Assembly (NCBI GenBank): GCA_964561455.1
Contig: CAZLPS010000002.1
Span: 47,174 to 111,173, forward strand
Direction of reading: 5' to 3'
From: JABDGR01 sp964561455
GTDB taxonomy: Bacteria; Verrucomicrobiota; Verrucomicrobiia; Opitutales; JABDGR01
DNA: 64,000 nt
This document shows positions 51,606 through 57,867 of this stretch, one piece after another (the first letter of the stretch is position 1; each line of letters opens with the position of its first letter). The notes under the pieces are model-generated. The model worked only from the letters and a program-made list of their open reading frames with translations, was not told the DNA's origin and ran no database searches. Position numbers and translations under genes: made by a program.

Positions 51606-52793
51606 CTACGATACCGGGTGATGCAACCGGGCGATGGTGCCGCCTTCGGGCCGGGGGAGGAGTTCGATGTCGCCGCCGAGGTTGCGAATGGCGTGCCGAG
51701 CCATGGTCAGGCCCAGACCGCGGCCGACGGCGGTCTTGGTGGTGATGAACGGGTCAAAGAGATTGTCCGCCACCTCGGGCGAAATACCGCAACCGCGGTC
51801 GAGCACCTGAAGCACGACGCGCGGGGTGTCGTCCTCGGACGTGTCCAAACGCGCTTCGATTTCGACCTTGCCGTCGGAATTGACGCCTTTGGGCAGGGAT
51901 TCAAAGGCGTTGATGAGGAGCTTGCCGAGGATGCTTTCCAAGATTTCGGAATTGGTGCGGATGGTGTAACCCTTGGGCGTGAGATTGCGGATGATGACCG
52001 GGCTTTGAATTTTGAATTCCTCGCGGAACCGCGCCAGGGCTTCGTCGAGCAGCGTTTGCACGGCGACGGGTTGCAAGGGCAGGCGTTCGATGGAGGCAAT
52101 GGTGCTGAGCTGGCGGATGATATCAATCATCCGGTCCACTGCGCTGTCAATGAGGGCGACGCTGCGGCGGACCATCTCGGGGTTTTCCGAGGAGGTCTTG
52201 AGCAAGTCCAGGTAGCCGACAGCCACGCCGAGCAGGTTGTTCAGATTGTGCGCCACGCCCTGGGTGACGGCGCCGACGGCGGCGGTGCGGCGGGATTCGC
52301 CGAGGCGCTTTTGCAATTCAATGTTTTCGCGGTGGATTTCCTGCAGGCGCAACTGGGTTTTCACCCGCGCGAGCGTTTCGTCGAGGTCGATGGGCTTGGT
52401 GATATAGTCCACCGCGCCAACGTTGAGGCCTTCGAGCTTGCCTTCCTTGGACGAGCGCGCGGTGATGAAAATGATGGGAATGGCGTTGGTGTCGGGATTT
52501 TTTTTAAGCCGCTCGCAGGTTTCAATGCCGTCCATTTCCGGCATCATGACGTCGAGCAAAATCAAGTCGGGCGTAACGCGCCCGATGGCTTCGAGGCATT
52601 CTTTGCCGTTGGCGGCGGTGATGACATCCATGTTTTCCCGCTGCAATTTCCGCTCCAACAAGTTAATATTGATGGGCTGGTCGTCCACCACCAGGATGAG
52701 TGGTTTCTTGCGGTTGGGGGTGGCGGCGGGCATGGGAGGAGCGGGGCGGGGAAGGGCGGGCTGGTCAGGGGGCAAAGCAGGCGTAATGGCCAA
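51606..52793 (-). CDS. Hybrid response regulator-histidine kinase
   Basis: Protein of 395 residues. An N-terminal receiver domain (about 32-150) has the acidic pair DD37-38, phospho-acceptor Asp81 (LILLDVMMPEMDG) and Lys133 (YITKPID). A short coiled linker leads to a histidine-kinase core with His182 in VTQGVAHNLNNLLGVAVGYL, an N-box LGKLLINAFESLP, then DRGCGISPEVADNLFDPFIT and RGLGLTMARHAIRNLGG (ATP lid). It has no membrane span, so it is a soluble kinase controlled through its own receiver. An alternative start is Met21. No partner regulator is nearby. Confidence 0.92.
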   Translation of the reverse strand: MAITPALPPDQPALPRPAPPMPAATPNRKKPLILVVDDQPININLLERKLQRENMDVITAANGKECLEAIGRVTPDLILLDVMMPEMDGIETCERLKKNPDTNAIPIIFITARSSKEGKLEGLNVGAVDYITKPIDLDETLARVKTQLRLQEIHRENIELQKRLGESRRTAAVGAVTQGVAHNLNNLLGVAVGYLDLLKTSSENPEMVRRSVALIDSAVDRMIDIIRQLSTIASIERLPLQPVAVQTLLDEALARFREEFKIQSPVIIRNLTPKGYTIRTNSEILESILGKLLINAFESLPKGVNSDGKVEIEARLDTSEDDTPRVVLQVLDRGCGISPEVADNLFDPFITTKTAVGRGLGLTMARHAIRNLGGDIELLPRPEGGTIARLHHPVS

Positions 52794-52865
52794 TTATCAG
52801 CAGGATTTGGGCGGCAGGCAATAAATTTGAAGAAAATACCTTCCCGGCGCTGAACGTAAAGCGCC

Positions 52866-53486
52866 TCAGTCCTCGTCGACCGCGCCCGGGCGGCGGGCCG
52901 GTTCAGGCAGGGGGGCGCCGGTGACGATGGTGCGGGCCAGGTAATCATGGCCGGCACGACGGGAAGCGCGGAAGAGAAGGGGGGCAACATTGACCGCGAG
53001 CAAAAGCGGCCAAAGGACGACCAGGCTGAGCGCTTTGAATATGCTGCGGGAAACGGACTCCAACACGAGCGGGGGCTCGGCGGAGCCCCAGCGGGCGGCG
53101 CGCAGCCCGAAAACCTTCTTTCCGAGAGTAGAGCCGCGGGCAAAGATTTCGCTGGCGGCAAAATACACCAGCAACACGAGAAAAATGGTGGTAATGGTGG
53201 TGCCGGCCAGATCCAGGTATTCATCGCTTAAAGTCAATTCCGTATATTGCCCGGTCGTCATCACCTGATGAACTTGGGCCATGATGGCCCGCCACTGGTC
53301 ATTGACGATGGCCCCATAATTGGGGTAATTCTGCGGATAGACGAAACTGGTGAGAATTACCGCCGCCGCCAGGCCAGCCAGCAAGGTGTCCAGAACGAGG
53401 GCGAGGCCCCGCCGCAACAAGCGTGCCGGGAGTGGTCCGGCGAGAGCGGGCAGCACCGGCGGAGCTTGGAATTGGGCGTTGGGCAT
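52866..53486 (-). CDS. RDD-family membrane protein
   Basis: Protein of 206 residues. RRGLALVLDTLLAGLAAAVI carries the Arg/Asp of the first RDD helix, and FARGSTLGKKVFGLRA is the conserved segment before the last helices. Three membrane helices are predicted. Members are small inner-membrane proteins, some linked to ion or drug transport, but function is mostly unknown. The start region (ATGCCCAACGCCCAA) is built of 7-bp repeat units. Twelve bases separate its ATG from the folD stop, so the two may be co-transcribed. Confidence 0.8.
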   Translation of the reverse strand: MPNAQFQAPPVLPALAGPLPARLLRRGLALVLDTLLAGLAAAVILTSFVYPQNYPNYGAIVNDQWRAIMAQVHQVMTTGQYTELTLSDEYLDLAGTTITTIFLVLLVYFAASEIFARGSTLGKKVFGLRAARWGSAEPPLVLESVSRSIFKALSLVVLWPLLLAVNVAPLLFRASRRAGHDYLARTIVTGAPLPEPARRPGAVDED

Positions 53487-53498
53487 GGCAGGAATGGC

Positions 53499-54371
53499 TT
53501 AACCGTGACGTTTCTTCCAGGCCTTCAGTGTGTTGCTCATGAGCATGGCGACGGTCATCGGGCCGACACCTCCAGGCACGGGCGTAATGCGCGCGACGCG
53601 CGGGGCCACGGCGTCAAAATCCACGTCGCCGACAATGCAGTAGCCGGATTTTTTGGTGGCGTCGGGAACCCGGTTGATGCCGACGTCAATCACGGTGGCG
53701 CCGTCCTTGACCATGTCGGCGGTGATAAATCGGGGCCGACCGATCGCGGCAATGAGGATGTCCGCGCTGCGGGTAACGGTGGGCAGGTCGCGGGTGCGCG
53801 AGTGGCAAAAGGTGACGGTGGCGTTGCCGGGATTGCCTTTTTGCAACAGCAGGAGGCCGACCGGTTTGCCGACAATGAGACTGCGACCGACGACGACCAC
53901 GTGCCGCCCGTCGGTTTCGACCCCGGCGCGGCGGATGAGCTCGATAATGCCCGCAGGCGTACAGGCGACGAAACCGTCCGCATCTTCCTGCACCAGTTTC
54001 CCGATATTGATCGTGTTGAATCCATCCACATCCTTGTCCGGGTGGACGTGGTTGAAGACGGTGGTTTCATTCATGTGCCTGGGCAGGGGAGATTGGACGA
54101 GGATGCCGTCCACCGCCGGATCGCGATTGAGCTGGTCAATTTTGACGAGCAATTCGGCCTGGGTGGTGGATTCGGGAAGAAGTTCGAGGCGGCTCTTCAT
54201 GCCGACTTGGGCGGCAGTCTTTTCCTTCTTGGCCACATAGGAGACGGAGGCCGGGTCCTCCCCCACGCGCACAAAGGCCACACACGGCGGGCGGCCGGAG
54301 ATTTTCGCCACCTCGGTGGCGATTTGGGCCAGAATGCTTTCGGCGGTGGCGTTGCCGTCAATCAGTTGCAT
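53499..54371 (-). CDS. folD: Methylenetetrahydrofolate dehydrogenase / cyclohydrolase
   Basis: Protein of 290 residues from the ATG at 54371. The bifunctional enzyme interconverts 5,10-methylene-THF and 10-formyl-THF using NADP. Signatures are SYVAKKEKTAAQVGM (catalytic Lys), GILVQSPLPRHM, PDKDVDGFNTINIGKL, VVVGRSLIVGKPVG (nucleotide loop) and PVPGGVGPMTVAMLMSNTL. It supplies one-carbon units to the same pool used by MetH, encoded 2.6 kb away, though they are not one operon. Confidence 0.97.
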   Translation of the reverse strand: MQLIDGNATAESILAQIATEVAKISGRPPCVAFVRVGEDPASVSYVAKKEKTAAQVGMKSRLELLPESTTQAELLVKIDQLNRDPAVDGILVQSPLPRHMNETTVFNHVHPDKDVDGFNTINIGKLVQEDADGFVACTPAGIIELIRRAGVETDGRHVVVVGRSLIVGKPVGLLLLQKGNPGNATVTFCHSRTRDLPTVTRSADILIAAIGRPRFITADMVKDGATVIDVGINRVPDATKKSGYCIVGDVDFDAVAPRVARITPVPGGVGPMTVAMLMSNTLKAWKKRHG

Positions 54372-54599
54372 AAACGGACAGTCTGCCGCAGACGGGGCGG
54401 CCGTTAAAGCTGAAAAGTAGGTCGGACGCGGATTTTTTTCACCCGAAGGCGCGAAGAACGCGAAGGAGTTTTTTTTGACAGAATTGACAGAATTAATGGA
54501 ATTCAATCCTTGTTGGTTGGCCGTGAAGCGTAGATTGGAAATCTGGCTTTGGCTTGGGCGGTTCAAGGGTGGGTGCCGGGTGCCGGCGCGTCGAAGCTT
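54372..54599. repeat. Gap with a nonamer tract
   Basis: At 54475-54501 TTGACAGAA occurs twice and is followed by TTAATGGAA, the same unit as at 45081. Nothing else is recognised in this stretch. Confidence 0.65.
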
Positions 54600-54844
54600 T
54601 TAGCGGGCGTCGCGGTCAGCCGAGATGGCAGCAGTGCAGTCGCCCTGCATCGGGCGATTCATAATCTTGGCATATTTCGGCAGGATGCGTCGGCGCTTCC
54701 AACGCCCGGCGAGGTCTTCTTCGCGATAGGGATGAATCTCGGCGACGGGCACGCCGCGATCGGTCACCAATATTCGTGTTTGGCCACCCGGCGCACGATG
54801 CGGCCGGTGCGGTTGTGCAAATCCCGCAGGGAGACGATGCTCAC
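54600..54844 (-). pseudogene. Frameshifted Phd/YefM-type antitoxin gene
   Basis: From a GTG at 54844 the frame reads VSIVSLRDLHNRTGRIVRRV and AKHEYW, then stops. One frame over, the sequence goes on as ILVTDRGVPVAEIHPYREED and ends KRRRILPKYAKIMNRPMQ... at a TAA (54600). The two halves join as a normal Phd-family antitoxin (expected KHG-ILVTDRG), so one base is missing at about 54,776. The N-terminal half is the Phd DNA-binding fold. No toxin gene is seen next to it. Confidence 0.72.
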
Positions 54845-54870
54845 TCTTTCAAAGAGGAAGAAAAGAGTGA
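54841..54870. promoter_or_regulatory. Inverted repeat over the start of the broken antitoxin gene
   Basis: TCACTCTTT (54841-54849) and AAAGAGTGA (54862-54870) are perfect 9-bp complements with a 12-bp spacer. Its place at the gene start suggests the former operator of the antitoxin. Confidence 0.5.
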
Positions 54871-54951
54871 TTTGAGCAATTAGATATGCAACGGAGCATT
54901 ATTTAGGGTGGCCATATATCGGCGGGTCCCTTAATGTGGCATTAGCCCCTT

Positions 54952-56301
54952 ATGAACCCTTCGCAAATTCTTGGCGGCTTAGTGATGGTGCCGCTTGTGC
55001 TGGCCGGGTGTACGACTCCGTTCACGGGGCAGGGGGAATCGAAGATCACAGACCATCCGAACGCGTTGGTCACCGCCAACACGCAATTTGCGCTCGACCT
55101 CTATCGCCAATTGAAACCGGCGGCCGACGGCAATTTTTTCTTTTCGCCGTACAGTGTTTCGACTGCGTTGGCGATGACGTTAGCCGGGGCGCGCGGGGAA
55201 ACCGCCGCGCAAATGGCCGGCGTACTCCATTTATCGAATATTGCCGCATCGGAAATTGCCCCGGCATTTGGCGAATTACAAAAGCTCCTGAATGATTTGC
55301 AGGCGGGGGGCCAAATGCAACTGGCCGTCGCCAATGCCCTGTGGTTCGAGCAGAATCCGGAGCATCCGCTTTTGCCGTCCTACCTTGATCTGGTGCGCAA
55401 TGATTTTGCCGCGGAGGTGTTCCCGCAGGATTTTCGCAGCAATTCGGCCGCAGGGGCGGCTCTCATCAATTCCTGAATCGCCCGGAAGACCCATGACAAA
55501 ATTACCGACATGATTGATCCCGGGGCCGTGGGGGCGGGCACCCGCCTGGTGCTGGCGGATGCAATTTATTTCAAGGGTGCGTGGAAGAAACCGTTTATCG
55601 GTGATCCAACCCGGGATCGGCCTTTTCATATCGTTGGCGGCGGCAGCAAGAACCTACCGACCATGTATCATCAATTTGGCGTGGATGACGTTGGTTACAG
55701 GGAGGCCGACTTGCCGAATGGCGGCGGTTCCCTGCAGATTCTGGCGCTGCCTTATCGAATTGCCGGCTCCGCCAGCGACACCAAAGGGGATAACATTTCG
55801 TTTGTGGTGCTGCTGCCGGGCGCCGACGACGGTCTCGCGGCACTTGAGAAAAGCCTCACGGCGGAAATGTTCAAGGAGTGGCTGGGGGCGCTAGCCGCGC
55901 CGCGGTTTGAGGTCGAAACCTATTTGCCGAAATTCACGCTGCGGGGGGATTATGGGCTGTTTGGCGCCCTGAAGACATTGGGGATGAAAGATGCCTTTCT
56001 GGAACCTCCACCGGCGCCGGGCAGCGCCGCGGGCGCGGATTTTTCCGGTATGAACGGGGCGCACGATTTGTTCATATCCGAAGTTTTGCACCAGACCTAT
56101 TTGGAAGTGAAGGAACAGGGCACCGAGGCGGCGGCCGCGACGGTGGTTATTGCGCCCACTAACGCCATGGCAACCTCCGGCGGGCCACCGCCGCCTCCAA
56201 CCATCATTTTTCGGGCGGACCATCCTTTTCTCTTTCTAATTTGCGACAATGCCACAGGCGCCATTTTATTCATGGGCCGGTTCTCGTCGCCAACTGAATG
56301 A
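54952..56301 (+). pseudogene. Serpin lipoprotein gene interrupted by one in-frame stop codon
   Basis: The frame covers 449 codons with a single TGA at 55474-55476. Before it are a lipoprotein signal (VPLVLAGC) and the serpin segments ANTQFALDLYRQL, NFFFSPYSVSTALAMTLAGA and LWFEQ. After it come IARKTHDKITDMI, TRLVLADAIYFKGAWKKPF and SFVVLLPGADDGLAALEKSL. The hinge is EQGTEAAAATVVIAPT, typical of an inhibitory serpin, and the end is DHPFLFLICDNATGAILFMG. The stop replaces the conserved Trp of the INxW motif (TGG to TGA). The rest shows no decay, so the change is recent, a sequencing error, or read through. Other genes here use TGA as stop. Confidence 0.85.
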
Positions 56302-56385
56302 TCCATTACAAAAAGGATCAACTTTATAAGTCCTGGTTTGCCGGTGAGTCTTGCCGCCGCGCCGGAATGCGGGCATAAGGAAGGC

Positions 56386-57336
56386 ATGTCCGTTTCCATT
56401 ACCTGGTGGGTGGCCTTCAATCTCGGCGTGCTGGCGCTGCTGGGGATGGATTTGTTTTTGCTGCGGCGGGGGCGCCGGGCGCCGACGTTTGGGCACGCTC
56501 TGGGGTGGAGTATTTTTTGGGTTTTGCTTGCGGGAATTTTTGGCGCGGGGATTGGCCTGGGGTGGGTAGGCGCCTATGCGACAAACGAACGCGGCCCCGC
56601 ATGCCTGCAGTTTTTCACGGCGTTCTCGCTGGAAGAATCACTGAGTCTCGACAATGTTTTTGTCTGGGTGTTGTTATTCCAGCATTTCCAGGTGCCGGCG
56701 GCGCAACAGCGGGGAGTGCTCACCTGCGGTTCACTGGTGGCGATGGCGATGCGGGCGGTGATGATCCTCGGCGGCGTGGCGCTGGCGCGGCATTTCCACT
56801 GGGTCTTTTATCTTTTCGGCGCATACCTGCTGTGGGCCGCGGTGAAAATGTGGCGGCCGCAGAAATTGCCCGCGGCACCGGGGAAAAACCCCCTGTGGAA
56901 TTTAGCGAGGCGCTGGTTGCACACGACCGAGGATAATCCGGACGGGAAAATCTTTTTGCGCCGGCAGGGCCTGTGGTTTGCCACGCCGCTGCTGGGTGTG
57001 CTGTTGACACTGGAACTTGCCGATGTGACCTTTGCGTTCGACTCCGTGCCCGCAGTACTGGCGGTGACGACCGACGCGTTCATTGCCTTCACTTCGAATA
57101 TTTTGGCCGTACTGGGCTTGCGGGCATTATTCTTTCTTCTCCAGCACGTCATTGAGCGCTGCTGGATGCTACACTATGGTCTGGCGGTGCTGCTGGGGTT
57201 CATTGGGCTGAAAATGCTGACCGCAGATTATTTGACCGTCCCGCTGGCGGCCTCGCTGGCCATTATCACGGTGATTTTGGCGGGCAGCGTCGGCGGGTCG
57301 TGGTTGATCAAGGCGCCACAGCGGGCGCATTCCTGA
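56386..57336 (+). CDS. TerC/Alx-family integral membrane protein
   Basis: Protein of 316 residues from the ATG at 56386, with eight or nine membrane helices. The paired motifs of the family are present: EESLSLDNVFVWVLLFQHF in the first half and LELADVTFAFDSVPAVLAVT in the second, whose aspartates lie in the membrane and are thought to bind metal. Alx/TerC proteins export Mn(II) or help load exported metalloenzymes. No manganese riboswitch (yybP-ykoY type) is seen upstream. Confidence 0.9.
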   Translation: MSVSITWWVAFNLGVLALLGMDLFLLRRGRRAPTFGHALGWSIFWVLLAGIFGAGIGLGWVGAYATNERGPACLQFFTAFSLEESLSLDNVFVWVLLFQHFQVPAAQQRGVLTCGSLVAMAMRAVMILGGVALARHFHWVFYLFGAYLLWAAVKMWRPQKLPAAPGKNPLWNLARRWLHTTEDNPDGKIFLRRQGLWFATPLLGVLLTLELADVTFAFDSVPAVLAVTTDAFIAFTSNILAVLGLRALFFLLQHVIERCWMLHYGLAVLLGFIGLKMLTADYLTVPLAASLAIITVILAGSVGGSWLIKAPQRAHS

Positions 57337-57380
57337 ACCATCCGGGCGGGGACCCGGGCCGCGACAAACAAAAAGCCAGT

Positions 57381-57444
57381 TTATGCTAAATATTTAGCAT
57401 AAGGCCCTTGACTTCCGGAAAATGTATGCTAAATATTTAGCATA
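57381..57444 (+). promoter_or_regulatory. Promoter with two perfect palindromic operators for the BlaI-type repressor
   Basis: Two copies of a palindrome with half-site TATGCTAAAT lie at 57381-57402 (22 bp) and 57425-57444 (20 bp), centres 43 bp apart. TTGACT (57408-57413) between them is a -35 box, and AATATT (57432-57437), 18 bp on, is a -10 box inside the second palindrome. Repressor binding would block the promoter directly. Confidence 0.85.
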
Positions 57445-57471
57445 GTTACCGCTTTGTACCCGAAATTCCCC

Positions 57472-57864
57472 ATGAGCGCCAAAACCGCCGCCACTGAATT
57501 GAGCCGCCGAGAACGGCAAATCATGGATGTTATTTACCAACGCGGTCGGGCCACGGCCGCCGAGGTGCTGGGCGGCTTGGCGGACCCACCGAGTAATTCG
57601 GCGGTGCGCGCCCTGCTCGCCATCCTGGTCAACAAGGGCTGGCTGCAAGTCGCCGAGGATGGGCCGCGTTATGTGTACCATCCCACGCGCCCGCGGGGCG
57701 AAGCGGGGCGGTCGGCGATGCACCGGGTGGTGGACACTTTCTTCCAAGGCTCGGTGGAGAGCGCCGTGGCGGCGCTGCTGGATGTGCGCCAAGCCCGGTT
57801 GACCGACGCGGAGATCGTGCGGCTGAAGAATCTCATCGAACAAACCCGGAAGGCAGGACGCTAA
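57472..57864 (+). CDS. BlaI/MecI/CopY-family transcriptional repressor
   Basis: Protein of 130 residues from the ATG at 57472. The winged helix is LSRRERQIMDVIYQRGRATA through AVRALLAILVNKGWLQV, and the C-terminal dimerisation helices are RVVDTFFQGSVESAVAALLD and LTDAEIVRLKNLIEQTRKA. In BlaI/MecI relatives the repressor is cut or released after the partner M56 sensor is activated; the sensor gene begins four bases after this stop. The two palindromes upstream are the expected operators. Confidence 0.92.
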   Translation: MSAKTAATELSRRERQIMDVIYQRGRATAAEVLGGLADPPSNSAVRALLAILVNKGWLQVAEDGPRYVYHPTRPRGEAGRSAMHRVVDTFFQGSVESAVAALLDVRQARLTDAEIVRLKNLIEQTRKAGR

Positions 57865-57867
57865 ACC

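Noticed and set aside
51367..51621. Plus-strand frame of 84 codons before the REC-kinase gene
   Set aside because: Its first part is heptamer repeat and no domain is seen. It also overlaps the kinase gene end.
55474..55476. TGA read as tryptophan or selenocysteine in the serpin
   Set aside because: Other genes in the window end with TGA, and no SECIS-like hairpin is evident after it; a point mutation or error is simpler.
56302..56385. Manganese riboswitch before the TerC gene
   Set aside because: Only 84 bp are available and no conserved yybP-ykoY helices are seen.
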